From NCBI GenBank assembly GCA_020692245.1, contig JAIMKT010000014.1, positions 25,905 to 61,211 of the forward strand: 35,307 bases of DNA, written 5' to 3'. Below are positions 25,404 to 34,915 of the stretch, in pieces. Below the pieces are notes generated by a model that worked only from the letters and a program-made list of their open reading frames with translations, did not search any database and had not been told where the DNA came from. The first letter of the stretch is position 1; each line of letters opens with the position of its first letter. Source of the DNA: Microcoleus sp. GA_180221_E-2-1-MAG-45_12. GTDB lineage: Bacteria > Cyanobacteriota > Cyanobacteriia > Cyanobacteriales > JAAUUE01. The position numbers and the translations under genes were made by a program.

Positions 25404-26624
25404 TTGGTTCTAAGAGTTGCTGTGGTAGGGTCTGGTCCGGCTGGTTCTTCGGCGGCGGAAACGTTAGCAAAAGCTGGAATTGAGACTTTTTTGTTTGAGC
25501 GCAAATTAGATAACGCCAAACCCTGCGGTGGAGCGATTCCCATGTGCATGGTGAGTGAGTTTGACCTCCCCCCCCACATTATCGATCGCAAAGTCCGCAA
25601 CATGAAAATGATCTCCCCTTCCAATGTTGAAGTGGATATTAATATTACAAAGCCCGATGAATACATTGGCATGTGCCGCCGGGAAGTTCTCGATGGTTTC
25701 CTCCGCGATCGAGCCGCCAAATTTGGGGCAAAATTAATTAACGGGACTGTGCATCAGCTAGATATTCCTTCTAAGAATACTGATCCCTACACTCTCCACT
25801 ATGCCGATCATTCCAGCGGCAGCCTCGAAGGAGAAGCCAAAACCCTACAGGTAGATGTGGTGATTGGAGCCGATGGAGCTAATTCCCGCATTGCTAAAGC
25901 CATTGATGCTGGAGACTATAACTATGCGATCGCCTTCCAAGAACGCATCCGTCTCCCAGAGGACAAAATGGCTTACTACGAAAACCTTGCCGAAATGTAT
26001 GTCGGTGATGATGTCTCTACAGATTTCTACGCTTGGGTATTCCCCAAATATGACCACGTAGCTGTCGGCACTGGCACCATGAAAGTCCACAAAGCTACTA
26101 TCAAGCAACTCCAAGCTGGCATCCGCACCCGGGCTGCAAGAAAATTAGCTGGTGGTGAAATCATCAAAGTTGAAGCGCATCCGATTCCTGAACATCCTCG
26201 TCCTCGGCGGGTTGTGGGTCGAGTTGCCCTCGTGGGTGATGCCGCCGGAACCGTTACCAAATCCTCTGGAGAAGGCATCTACTTTGCAGCGAAGTCGGCT
26301 CGGATGTGTGCCGAAGCAATTATTGAGTTTTCTAACCAAGGCACTCGGATTCCTACGGAAGAAGAACTAAAAATCTACATCAAACGTTGGGATCGCAAGT
26401 ATGGCTTGACCTACAAGGTCTTGGATATTCTGCAAACTGTCTTCTATCGCTCCAATGCGACCCGGGAAGCCTTTGTGGAAATGTGCTCTGATAAAGATGT
26501 GCAGAAACTAACCTTTGATAGCTATCTCTACAAAACTGTAGTTCCAGCAAATCCTTTGATTCAAATGAAGATCACGGCGAAGACGATCGGCAGCCTCCTC
26601 CGGGGTCACGCTCTAGCTCCCTAA
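25404..26624 (+). CDS. chlP: Geranylgeranyl diphosphate/chlorophyll reductase
   Basis: ChlP uses NADPH to reduce the geranylgeranyl chain to phytyl for chlorophyll a and tocopherol. The 406-residue flavoprotein begins with the Rossmann FAD motif VVGSGPAGSSAAE (8-20) and then KPCGGAIP, a ChlP hallmark. The second FAD motif is GRVALVGDAAGTVTKSSGEGI. Length and sequence match cyanobacterial and plant ChlP. The start is TTG 25404 (MVLRVAVVGSG), eight bases after GGGAG. The first in-frame ATG would remove the FAD motif. An intrinsic terminator follows at 26666. Confidence 0.97.
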   Translation: MVLRVAVVGSGPAGSSAAETLAKAGIETFLFERKLDNAKPCGGAIPMCMVSEFDLPPHIIDRKVRNMKMISPSNVEVDINITKPDEYIGMCRREVLDGFLRDRAAKFGAKLINGTVHQLDIPSKNTDPYTLHYADHSSGSLEGEAKTLQVDVVIGADGANSRIAKAIDAGDYNYAIAFQERIRLPEDKMAYYENLAEMYVGDDVSTDFYAWVFPKYDHVAVGTGTMKVHKATIKQLQAGIRTRAARKLAGGEIIKVEAHPIPEHPRPRRVVGRVALVGDAAGTVTKSSGEGIYFAAKSARMCAEAIIEFSNQGTRIPTEEELKIYIKRWDRKYGLTYKVLDILQTVFYRSNATREAFVEMCSDKDVQKLTFDSYLYKTVVPANPLIQMKITAKTIGSLLRGHALAP

Positions 26625-26665
26625 AATTCTGCTAGCATCATTCAAAATTGTTTGCTAAATAGATG

Positions 26666-26690
26666 TCCCCCAATTCTAGGGGGATTTTTT
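26666..26690 (+). terminator. Intrinsic terminator after chlP
   Basis: A stem TCCCCC (26666-26671) pairs with GGGGGA (26679-26684) over a 7-nt loop, followed by six T (26685-26690). It lies 42 nt after the chlP stop. Confidence 0.85.
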
Positions 26691-26734
26691 ATTGCTTCTA
26701 CTTTCTATCAAAATCATCTACTACTTAGCAAAAT

Positions 26735-26986
26735 CTACTTGCTCGTTAGTTGCCAACAATTCTCTAAAAACTTTCCCAATTTTGCTGGGGAAATAGTAAC
26801 CTGCCGAGTCACACTCCATATCTGTATAAGTTGGGTGGGATTGGTGACTTGAACCTTGATGGGTTGATAGAGGCTGCATTGACAAGGAATATCTAACTCT
26901 TGGAGGCGTTGGTATACTTGCCATCGGTCTAATCCGGGGAGGTCGATCGACTGAGATGTCGATGAGGGCAAAGGGGACGGATTCAT
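26735..26986 (-). CDS. Small conserved cyanobacterial protein, 83 residues
   Basis: The frame encodes a soluble 83-residue protein with DLPGLDRWQVYQRLQELDI followed by PCQCSLYQPIKVQV and a C-terminal helix ending FLENCWQLTSK. I recall similar short proteins annotated as hypothetical in many cyanobacteria, with the DRWQVYQRLQEL core and a CxC-like pair. Function is unknown. The two cysteines four residues after EL and the conserved Trp might bind something, but that is a guess. ATG 26986 is the first in frame. It is convergent with chlP and divergent from dps. Confidence 0.7.
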   Translation of the reverse strand: MNPSPLPSSTSQSIDLPGLDRWQVYQRLQELDIPCQCSLYQPIKVQVTNPTQLIQIWSVTRQVTISPAKLGKFLENCWQLTSK

Positions 26987-27135
26987 AGTTGCATTAGGCT
27001 ATTAGGCTAAATTTTTAGGACAGAAATCTGGGAAATTCATAGAAATTAGTATAGCATTATCATCTAATTAATTGCTAACTATTCTCAATTACTTTTTAGG
27101 TTAATAATAAATTAAGACTAAAAAACAGCAGATTT

Positions 27136-27154
27136 TAGAATGGTAATCATTAAT
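27136..27154 (+). promoter_or_regulatory. Candidate Fur-type box upstream of dps
   Basis: The 19-mer at 27136-27154 contains AATGGTAATCATTAAT, which matches 13 of the 16 corresponding bases of the classical Fur consensus GATAATGATAATCATTATC, including the central dyad. It lies about 134 bp before the dps start. Iron- or peroxide-responsive control of dps would make sense, but a lone match in AT-rich DNA is weak evidence. Confidence 0.4.
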
Positions 27155-27287
27155 TAACCTGTGTTATTGTTTGATCAGTTCTACCTAGAAATCTTCAAGT
27201 CAAGTTGATTTGCAAATCTTTTGTTAGGAGCTTTTCTTGAATTTCTTAGTAGTTATCTATATCTATTAAGAGAGAACACTAAAATTT

Positions 27288-27839
27288 ATGGCTACTACTC
27301 AGGGTTTAGTTCGGGCTTTCGGCGAAATCGGGGATAATCCGGTTTTACTGGAAAAGAGTGTCACCACACCAATCTGCGAAGGCATGAATGTTTTGTTGGC
27401 AAGTTTTCAGGCATTGTATCTGCAATACCAAAAGCATCATTTTGTGGTTGAGGGTTCTGAATTTTATTCCTTGCATGAATTCTTTGCGGATAGCTCCAAA
27501 GCTGTTCAAGGTTATGTCCATGACTTGGGGGAACGCCTCAATGGTTTGGGCGGAGTTCCCGTAGCTAGTTTTACCAAATTGGCAGAGTTGTGCTGTTTTA
27601 CTCCAGAGGAAGATGGCATCTATAACTGTCGGCAAATGCTAGAACATGATCTGGCAGCAGAAAAAGAAGTCATTCAAATTCTCCGCCGTCAAGCTGCCCA
27701 AGCAGAAAGTCTCGGCGATCGAGCCACTCGCTACCTCTACGAAAAGTTTCTCCTCGAAACGGAAGATCGGATGTTCCACCTTGACCACTTCCTCGCCCCC
27801 GACAGTCTCACGAAAAGTTTTGTTGGAGTTAATAATTAA
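27288..27839 (+). CDS. dps: Dps-family ferritin-like protein, probable His-type ferroxidase centre
   Basis: Dps proteins form 12-subunit shells that oxidise and store iron and protect DNA. The 183-residue protein shows the ferroxidase pattern: His in KHHFVVEG, His 12 residues later in LHEFF, and Glu 19 after that in GERL. At the position of E. coli Asp78 (15 after the second His) it has His (YVHDLGE) instead of Asp. This agrees with the His-type ferroxidase class described for Nostoc punctiforme Dps4 and reported as common in cyanobacteria. Length and the helical pattern fit Dps. ATG 27288 is preceded by a 300-bp AT-rich leader with a Fur-like site. Confidence 0.9.
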   Translation: MATTQGLVRAFGEIGDNPVLLEKSVTTPICEGMNVLLASFQALYLQYQKHHFVVEGSEFYSLHEFFADSSKAVQGYVHDLGERLNGLGGVPVASFTKLAELCCFTPEEDGIYNCRQMLEHDLAAEKEVIQILRRQAAQAESLGDRATRYLYEKFLLETEDRMFHLDHFLAPDSLTKSFVGVNN

Positions 27840-28063
27840 TTGATGTTAATTAGCGCATTTAATTAATTAGCATAATTAGCGTTGGATGGAATATACTAGC
27901 CATATTTTGTTGGTGTTGTTGGATTAAGAGATAGTAATTATTGATGCAAAAAGTGGGAATAATGCAAAAATTTAGCGGTCTTACCCTAACTATTTTCTCC
28001 AATCTGCATGTTTAACAATTTATACTGCTAATCAGCAACACCACAATATTTTTTTAATACAAA

Positions 28064-28996
28064 ATGACTGAATATCTATCAAAATATTTGCCAGAGATTC
28101 TTGCCCTAGACTTTGATGGGGTGATTTGTAATGGGCTGCGGGAATATTTTGAGATTGCTTGGCGGGTTTATCTCCAAGTTTGGCAGGGGCAGGGAGCTAA
28201 AGAAAATTGGCGGCAGGCTTTTTATAATTTGCGCCCCGTGGTAGAAACTGGTTGGGAAATGCCTCTAGTGTTGCGGGCGTTGGAGTTGGGTTTTAGTGAG
28301 GCAAATATTCTAGCTGATTGGGGGTCGATCGCTTCCCAGATAGTAACTACGGAGAATATTGATCCCAAATTAATTGCCCAGTTAGTAGACAGTTTACGAG
28401 ATCAATGGATTGCTGAAGATGTGGCAGATTGGCTAGGCTATCACGAGTTTTATCCCGGCGTGATTGATGTTATCCAAGGCACTCAAGCCCAAGGTATCGA
28501 AGTGTTAATTATTAGTACCAAAGAAGGGCGATTTATTCAAGAGTTGCTGGAGCAAGCGGGGGTTAATTTATCAAGGCAAGCAATTTTTGGGAAAGAATAT
28601 CAGCGTCCCAAGGCAGAAATTTTACAAGAATTATTAGAGGCTGATTCTCGATCGAGCAATATCTCCAGCAATATCTCTAACAACCCCTCAAGTAATCTCT
28701 CCAGCAATACACCTAAAAATATTTGGTTTGTGGAAGACCGCCTCAAAACCCTAGAGCAGATTGCCAAGATTCCAGCCCTCAAAAGTGTAAGATTATTTCT
28801 CGCTGACTGGGGTTACAATACCCAAGCTATGCGCGATCGAGTAGTAAATCAAGTAGGGAATTTTGCAGGAGATCGATCGCTAGATCAACCTTTAGATGAT
28901 TCTCCAGCTCATGATTACAGCAGTTGCTTTAGTGACTCTTCAATCAAGCTAATTTCTCTAGAAACTTTTGGGCAAAACTTAGGAAATTGGCTATGA
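28064..28996 (+). CDS. HAD-superfamily hydrolase
   Basis: The 310-residue protein has HAD motif I LDFDGVIC (nucleophile about D16, acid D18), motif II IISTKEG, the lysine of motif III probably in QRPKAE, and motif IV FVEDR. It is therefore a probable phosphatase of the phosphoglycolate-phosphatase-like subgroup. The substrate is unknown. Between motifs III and IV lies a low-complexity insert (about residues 195-220) of repeated Ser-Ser-Asn units encoded by related 15-bp stretches (28650-28710). A disordered Asp/Ser-rich stretch follows near the C-terminus (about 270-290). Confidence 0.85.
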   Translation: MTEYLSKYLPEILALDFDGVICNGLREYFEIAWRVYLQVWQGQGAKENWRQAFYNLRPVVETGWEMPLVLRALELGFSEANILADWGSIASQIVTTENIDPKLIAQLVDSLRDQWIAEDVADWLGYHEFYPGVIDVIQGTQAQGIEVLIISTKEGRFIQELLEQAGVNLSRQAIFGKEYQRPKAEILQELLEADSRSSNISSNISNNPSSNLSSNTPKNIWFVEDRLKTLEQIAKIPALKSVRLFLADWGYNTQAMRDRVVNQVGNFAGDRSLDQPLDDSPAHDYSSCFSDSSIKLISLETFGQNLGNWL

Positions 28997-29070
28997 GCAG
29001 GTTGAGTCGATCATTTTGCCAATGGCATCGGATCTCTGGGATTATTTGCAGGGTTGAGCAGGTTGTTGAG

Positions 29071-29769
29071 CTAATCTGGATTCACCCCTAGAGCTAGGAG
29101 TTGGGCTAATAGCTTGTCGGCACGTTGGCGTTCCTGCTCAGCACGTTGGAATTCTTGCTCGGCGCGTTGGAATTCCTGCTCGGCACGTTGGCTGAGTTCA
29201 AGGGTGGTGAGGAATTTTTGACCATCCGGGCGATAAATCTCAAGGGTTTCTTCGTTCAAAGCAAATCTGATTTGCAGTCTGGGGCTAACCCAATTACCGA
29301 CATCCTCAATGACATTTAGACGTTGGTTTTGTCGATACAAGCCATGGAAGTCATTTCTGTCAGGGTCGTAGATGTAGTATTCCTCTACGCCATAATTGTC
29401 ATAGAACTGGAGCTTTTTGGTCATTTCCTTCAGGCGATTACCGGGGGAAAGAATTTCAAAGACGACTTGGGGGGGAATGTTGCTTTCTCTCCATTGCTGA
29501 TAGGAGCCACGATCGCCCTTAGGACGGGCAAAGGCAACCATCACATCAGGGGCGACCCGAATTTCTGGTTTACCTTGGACAGGGTACCACAGCAGATCGC
29601 CAGCCACAAATACGTTAGCATCATTGGCGAAGAGTAGTTCTAGGTTTTCTTTGATGAAGACAATCCAACGGAATTGCTGGGTGTTATCTGCCATGGGCTG
29701 ACCGTCACTGTCGGGATAAACGATTTTCTGATTGGTTAATGGTGCATTGGTCATTGTCTTAACTCGCAA
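29071..29769 (-). CDS. Uma2-family endonuclease (DUF820) with C-terminal coiled coil
   Basis: This 232-residue protein belongs to the Uma2/DUF820 family of restriction-endonuclease-like fold proteins, very abundant in cyanobacteria. Catalytic-type residues appear in VAPDVMVAF (Asp), VFEILSP (Glu) and the YGVEEYYIYDP stretch. The C-terminus (about 195-222) repeats QRAEQEF heptads, a short coiled coil that varies in length among relatives. The biological role of these proteins is unclear; transposon-associated activity has been suggested. The first ATG (29769) or the one five codons later could be the start; the second gives MTNAPL. Confidence 0.88.
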   Translation of the reverse strand: MRVKTMTNAPLTNQKIVYPDSDGQPMADNTQQFRWIVFIKENLELLFANDANVFVAGDLLWYPVQGKPEIRVAPDVMVAFARPKGDRGSYQQWRESNIPPQVVFEILSPGNRLKEMTKKLQFYDNYGVEEYYIYDPDRNDFHGLYRQNQRLNVIEDVGNWVSPRLQIRFALNEETLEIYRPDGQKFLTTLELSQRAEQEFQRAEQEFQRAEQERQRADKLLAQLLALGVNPD

Positions 29770-29887
29770 TTAGTGTCACCTAGTCTCTAATTTAACATAG
29801 TCAAAAAATAGTTAAAAATATTAACTTGTGGCAACAAAAAATATGGCGTTTAGCTTCACTATATACTTTGCAAACAACTTCTTAGGC

Positions 29888-30742
29888 TCAATCGCTAGAA
29901 GTAGCCCTAGCAGAAAGTTTGAGATTGAGAATCGAGAGAAGAAAAATAGCCAAAAACATCACCAGCCCGATCGCACAGGCATAGCTAATTTCTAGATTAT
30001 TAAAAGCCTGTTCGTAGAGATAATAAACCAAGGTTTTCGAGCTATTCAGGGGGCCACCTTGGGTCATAATAAAAACTTCTTCAAATACTTTAATCGCCGA
30101 AATTGCCGAAATTACTCCTACCAGTAGAAGATAGGGACGCATCAACGGCAGGGTAATACTCCAATGTTTGCCAATTCCATCCACCCCATCGATCGCCGCC
30201 GCCTCATACAATTCCTGTGGAATAGATTGCAAGCCTGCTAAGTAAATGAGCATGTAATAACCCAATCCTTTCCAGATAGTTACCCCCATCACACTAAAAA
30301 GCGCCCACCGGGGACTAGTCAACCAAGGGATTGCTTCTAAATTAATTGTTTTTAAGAATTGATTAAACAGCCCATTGGAACTATAAAGCCACCGCCACGC
30401 AATCCCTGCCACGACCATGGAGATCACTACCGGGGTATAAAAAGCTGCCCGAAACCAATTTACTCCCCGTAATTTCCGGTTAATGAGGATTGCTAACAGT
30501 AGAGGAATAATGACCAAAATGGGAACCACCACAACTAAATAAAGCAAACTATTGCCGAGGGTTTTCCAAAACACAGGATCGACCCACAATCTTTGGAGGT
30601 TGGCAGCACCGACCCACTGCGGAGCTTGAGTCAAGTCGTATTCATAGCGGGTAAAGCTGAGAAAAAAAGCTTGTCCAGCAGGTAAAAATACGGTTAACAA
30701 CAAAATCAAAAAAGCTGGGAGGAGAAATAAATAGGGAATCAT
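29888..30742 (-). CDS. Carbohydrate ABC transporter permease (MalF/UgpA-like)
   Basis: The 284-residue protein has six membrane helices and the EAA loop of ABC importer permeases (EAAAIDGVDGIGKHWSITLPLM, about 183-204), which docks on the ATPase. The sequence near FTRYEYDLTQAPQWVGAANL and the C-terminal helix resemble MalF/UgpA-type sugar permeases. No second permease or binding protein lies in the window. The MalK-type ATPase starts 4 kb away at 34916 on the other strand. The substrate could be a sugar or glucosylglycerol-like solute; this is not decidable here. Confidence 0.92.
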   Translation of the reverse strand: MIPYLFLLPAFLILLLTVFLPAGQAFFLSFTRYEYDLTQAPQWVGAANLQRLWVDPVFWKTLGNSLLYLVVVVPILVIIPLLLAILINRKLRGVNWFRAAFYTPVVISMVVAGIAWRWLYSSNGLFNQFLKTINLEAIPWLTSPRWALFSVMGVTIWKGLGYYMLIYLAGLQSIPQELYEAAAIDGVDGIGKHWSITLPLMRPYLLLVGVISAISAIKVFEEVFIMTQGGPLNSSKTLVYYLYEQAFNNLEISYACAIGLVMFLAIFLLSILNLKLSARATSSD

Positions 30743-31066
30743 GGGCTAAAATCTTGAGTATAAATTTCGAGGATAAATTTGCTTTTATTATTAACCTTCT
30801 AGTAACTTCTAGGAGGGCTTAATAATTTCTAGTAATTTTTAGCAAAATAGGGTGATAGTGCTAAATATGAACGGATTTTTCTCCAGGCTGTGAGGAATAT
30901 ACTTACTCAAGAGTAGCTATCTTTTTAGAACTACCAAAAGAGACTAAATTATAGTCTAAATAATCTTTAATTTGGTAATTGATTTAACCGTTTATTAGAT
31001 GAATTTTAGCTACTCTTAGAACTATATCTCTAGTATATAAAATATTATTTCGTGAATAACTAATTG
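30743..31066. other. AT-rich gap between the permease and the GGDEF-EAL gene
   Basis: No gene is visible. TTCTAGTAA occurs at 30797-30805 and 30827-30835 with a related TTCTAGGAG at 30807-30815. These lie 55-95 bp upstream of the permease start and could be a repeated operator. The promoter of the rightward gene must also be here. Confidence 0.4.
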
Positions 31067-34000
31067 ATGGATTCTGTGATGGATTCTTTAGAATTGACAG
31101 TAGAATTAGCGATGAATCAAAAATCCTCTAGTCTTTTCTCTAGTGAGAATGCTAATACTAGTGAGAATACGGAGAAAGGTGAAGACTACTTGTGGCAAGA
31201 TAGGGAATACTGGTCAGATTTGCTGGCATTTCTAAATCTACTTCCAGAAGCGGCAATTCTTTGGGATTTACATAGTGGATCGATCGCCTATGGCAATCAG
31301 CATTGGTGTAAAATTGTCGGTGCTTCTGCTCTAGAGATTACTAATTACAGGTTGCAAGATTTCATCCAAACAGAGGAGCAATATCTCCTGTGGTCTGATC
31401 AGCCTTTGGCAAATACTCAGGTGTGTCTGCGGCGATCGTCCAAATCTACTTCAATGACCACTCTCATGACTATGGTGAGGAGTAAGTTGATCACTCTACA
31501 TCAGAGAGAACTGGTCTTGAGCATGTTCACCTTAATTTCTCCTAAACTAACCTCTACCCATGCATCACTGTCAGTCTTGATGCATAATTTACAGGGCATG
31601 ATTTATACGAGCGACAATGATCCTGATTATACTTTAACCTTTGTTAGTGATGGCTGTGAAAAGCTGACTGGTTATACTTCAACAGAATTAATGGGGGAGA
31701 TGGTCACGGGACTTGATGATATTACCCATCCCGAAGATCGAGAATACGTGGATCGAACCATCAAAGATGCAGTGGCAAATCAACGCCCCTACGAATTGCA
31801 CTATCGAATTGTGACTCGATCGGGAGAGATTCGATGGGTTTGGGATCAAGGCATTGGCATTTTTAATCCCCAAGGCGAACTCCTGACCCTAGAGGGTTTT
31901 ATTAGCGATATTTCGGCGGTGAAACAGGCAGAGGCAAAGGTTTCTCTGTTGCAGGATTTGACCCAAGTGATTGGAGAGGCGGTGGATTTTTCGGGGGCAA
32001 TGACGGCGACCCTGCGGCGGGTGTGTCAAGCAACCCATTGGCAGTATGGAGAGGCTTGGGTTCCTAGGGCTGATGGCAAAGTTCTACAAGCAAGTCCGGC
32101 TTGGTATGTCCAAATCAAAGATCCAGCCCAACAAGCCCTTGAAAAAAAGTTTCTATTAGCTCGGAGAGAGATTCAAGAGTTTACCTTTCAGAAAGGGGAA
32201 GGTTTGGTGGGGCAGGTGTGGTTGGGTCGATCGAAGTGGATTGATAATGTTTCGACTTCTGAAGATTTTAAGCGGCGGGAGGTAGCCCAAGAGTTGGGGC
32301 TGAAGGCAGCTGTCGGAGTACCGATCTTGGCTGGGGAAGAGGTCGTAGCCGTGTTAGTATTTTTTATGCTGCAATCCCGTCCTGAAGATGAGTCTTTAAT
32401 GCAATTAATTAGTGCGGTGGCAGCCCAGTTGGGAGTAGCCCTGCAACGCAAGCAAGCTATGGCAGATTTAGAAGAGAGTCAACGCCGTTTGAGTACCTTG
32501 ATTGATTCCCTGCCGGGAATTGCCTTTGTCTGTCGTAGTGAGCCTTTTTGGGCAACCACCTACATGAGCGAAGGCTGTTTAGAACTGACGGGTTATGGCA
32601 GTGAAGAATTGCTGGGCAGTATCTCTGCTTATCAAGATTTAGCCTATACCCACGATCGAACTAGAATTGACAATGAAATTGCCGAAGCCCTTGCCCAACA
32701 ACAACCCTACGTAGTGGAATACCGAATTCATACTAAAACTGGCATAACAAAATGGGTCTGGGAAAAGGGACACGGGGTTTTTGATGAGACGGGAGCAGTG
32801 ATTGGCATTGAGGGTTTTATTACTGATATCACCGATCGCAAAAATGCCGAAATGATCCAAGATCAGCTATTTCTAGCCCTCAAACAAGCGGAGGAAAGCT
32901 ACCGGAGTATTTTTGAAAACGCCCTAGAAGGTATCTTCCAAACCACTCCCCAAGGTAACTATATGCGGGTTAATCCTGCCCTTGCTAAAATCTACGGCTA
33001 TCCTTCGACCACTGCTTTGATTAATAGCCTGACCAATATCGAACAACAGCTCTATAAAGATCCCCAACGTCGTCAAGAATTTCGGGATTTATTGCAGGAG
33101 CATGATTTTGTTGCAGATTTTGAATCGGAAGTATACCGTTATGACGGCTCTTTGATCTGGATTTCGGAAAATGCTAGAGCGGTGCGAGACGAACTGGGAA
33201 GTTTGTTGTACTACGAAGGCACGGTGCAAGATATTACTGATCGCAAGCGGGACAAGGAACAACTCCAAAAACAAGCCCTCTACGATCCTCTCACGGGGCT
33301 GCCCAACCGAGCCTTATTTCACCGTCGCCTCAGCCAAGCCCTCGAAAAACTTCGTCTCTCTCCTAACTACAAATTTGCGGTGTTATACATTGACCTCGAT
33401 CGCTTCAAGGTCGTCAATGATAGCCTAGGGCATGGGATTGGGGATTTATTGTTACAGGCTATTTCTAGGGTTTTGGAAAGTTGTGTCCGCAATGGAGACA
33501 CCGTGGCTCGCTTAGGGGGAGATGAATTTACTATTTTACTGGAGGGTATCAAAGATATTGGTTATGCTACCCAGATCGCTGAACGCATCCACCGGAGTTT
33601 GCGATCGCCCTTTAATCTCGAAGGTAATGAAGTCTTTAGTGGCGCAAGTATTGGGATTATCATGAGTTCGGAGGTGACAGAAAGCCCCGATGCTCTGTTG
33701 CGGGATGCAGACACGGCTCTTTACCGGGCGAAGGCTTTAGGGAAGGGACGTTATGAGGTGTTTGATCAGGAAATGCACAAAACTGCGGTGGAGTTGTTGC
33801 AGCTAGAAACTGATATCCGGCGGGCAGTGGAGACGATCGCAGTCCAAGAGCGCCAGTATGGGGAAGAGATCACTGGGATCAATTGGCAAATTCCCAAGGA
33901 ACACGATCGCAACTGCAACGGCAAATCAGAGGATCTGGTTCCCAAGCAATTTCAAGTTTATTACCAACCCATTATTTCCCTGACTACTGGCAAGATCAAG

Positions 34001-34900
34001 GGATTTGAAGCTCTCCTCCGATGGCAACACCCGACCCGGGGCTTAGTACATCCAGATAAGTTTATTCCCCTTGCCCAAGAAACGGGATTGTTGATTCCCA
34101 TCGGTTGGTGGCTCCTCCGTCATGCCTGCTGGCAACTCCGCATCTGGCAGTTGGAGTTTATGGTCAAAAATAGTACCTTCGAGCATTTCGATCATGTTGA
34201 TCATACTGCCCACAACCAGACCTACAATGCTCCCAATTCTCGGAATCAGAGCCTGATGGCAAGCCCAGAAAAAACTTTGCCATTTCCCCCGTGGACAATT
34301 AGTGTCAATATCTCTGCCCACGAGCTTGTCCACCCGGAGCTAATTAATCGGATCGATCGCATCCTCGAAGAAACTGGATTGTTGGGTAAGTATATCAATC
34401 TGGAGATTACCGAAAGTACCCTCTTAGAGAAGCCGGAGCTAGCCAACCAAGTTTTAGGGCAGTTGCAGGCACGGGGGATTGAGCTTTCCATTGATGATTT
34501 TGGGACGGGCTATTCTTCCCTAAGCTATCTTTATCAATTTCCCATTAATACCCTGAAGATCGATCGATTCTTTATTAGTCCTCGGCAGGGCAACAATTTA
34601 GATGTAGGTTTGATGGCTCAATCTCCTCTCTTCGACAAGACGCAGCGACCCCTCAAATCTGCCCCTGACCAATCTCCGATGCAGTCTTCTAAGATGCCTA
34701 GCTCGATCGTCAAAACTATTATCCTCCTTGGCAAAAGTTTGGGGATGGAAGTTGTAGCCGAGGGAATTGAAACCCATGAACAGTTGAAAAACCTCCAAGA
34801 TTTGGGCTGTGATTATGGGCAGGGCTTCTGGTTTACCAAGCCTCTAGATGTGATTGAGGCAACGAACCTAGTAAGATCAAATTTAGATTTCTCTCTTTAA
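31067..34900 (+). CDS. PAS-PAS-GAF-PAS-PAS-GGDEF-EAL cyclic-di-GMP protein
   Basis: The 1,277-residue protein combines sensing and both c-di-GMP turnover domains. In order (approximate residues): a weak PAS (55-130), a PAS (170-285), a GAF (294-460), a PAS (475-594), a PAS (610-733), GGDEF (737-895) and EAL (960-1275). The PAS domains end in ITDRK/ISAVK linkers. The cyclase signature LGGDEF near 816 is intact, and the EAL domain keeps FEALLRW, LEITEST, DDFGTGYSSL, LKIDRFF and AEGIET, so both activities are possible. The EAL domain contains two low-complexity insertions, one rich in His and Asp (about 1040-1075). No membrane helix is seen. ATG 31067 is preceded in frame only by TTG 31064. Confidence 0.93.
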   Translation: MDSVMDSLELTVELAMNQKSSSLFSSENANTSENTEKGEDYLWQDREYWSDLLAFLNLLPEAAILWDLHSGSIAYGNQHWCKIVGASALEITNYRLQDFIQTEEQYLLWSDQPLANTQVCLRRSSKSTSMTTLMTMVRSKLITLHQRELVLSMFTLISPKLTSTHASLSVLMHNLQGMIYTSDNDPDYTLTFVSDGCEKLTGYTSTELMGEMVTGLDDITHPEDREYVDRTIKDAVANQRPYELHYRIVTRSGEIRWVWDQGIGIFNPQGELLTLEGFISDISAVKQAEAKVSLLQDLTQVIGEAVDFSGAMTATLRRVCQATHWQYGEAWVPRADGKVLQASPAWYVQIKDPAQQALEKKFLLARREIQEFTFQKGEGLVGQVWLGRSKWIDNVSTSEDFKRREVAQELGLKAAVGVPILAGEEVVAVLVFFMLQSRPEDESLMQLISAVAAQLGVALQRKQAMADLEESQRRLSTLIDSLPGIAFVCRSEPFWATTYMSEGCLELTGYGSEELLGSISAYQDLAYTHDRTRIDNEIAEALAQQQPYVVEYRIHTKTGITKWVWEKGHGVFDETGAVIGIEGFITDITDRKNAEMIQDQLFLALKQAEESYRSIFENALEGIFQTTPQGNYMRVNPALAKIYGYPSTTALINSLTNIEQQLYKDPQRRQEFRDLLQEHDFVADFESEVYRYDGSLIWISENARAVRDELGSLLYYEGTVQDITDRKRDKEQLQKQALYDPLTGLPNRALFHRRLSQALEKLRLSPNYKFAVLYIDLDRFKVVNDSLGHGIGDLLLQAISRVLESCVRNGDTVARLGGDEFTILLEGIKDIGYATQIAERIHRSLRSPFNLEGNEVFSGASIGIIMSSEVTESPDALLRDADTALYRAKALGKGRYEVFDQEMHKTAVELLQLETDIRRAVETIAVQERQYGEEITGINWQIPKEHDRNCNGKSEDLVPKQFQVYYQPIISLTTGKIKGFEALLRWQHPTRGLVHPDKFIPLAQETGLLIPIGWWLLRHACWQLRIWQLEFMVKNSTFEHFDHVDHTAHNQTYNAPNSRNQSLMASPEKTLPFPPWTISVNISAHELVHPELINRIDRILEETGLLGKYINLEITESTLLEKPELANQVLGQLQARGIELSIDDFGTGYSSLSYLYQFPINTLKIDRFFISPRQGNNLDVGLMAQSPLFDKTQRPLKSAPDQSPMQSSKMPSSIVKTIILLGKSLGMEVVAEGIETHEQLKNLQDLGCDYGQGFWFTKPLDVIEATNLVRSNLDFSL

Positions 34901-34915
34901 AATTTGTTCGATATT

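Noticed and set aside
27840-27870. AT-rich TTAATTAA dyads after dps as a terminator
   Set aside because: The stem would be made almost only of A-T pairs and no T-run follows.
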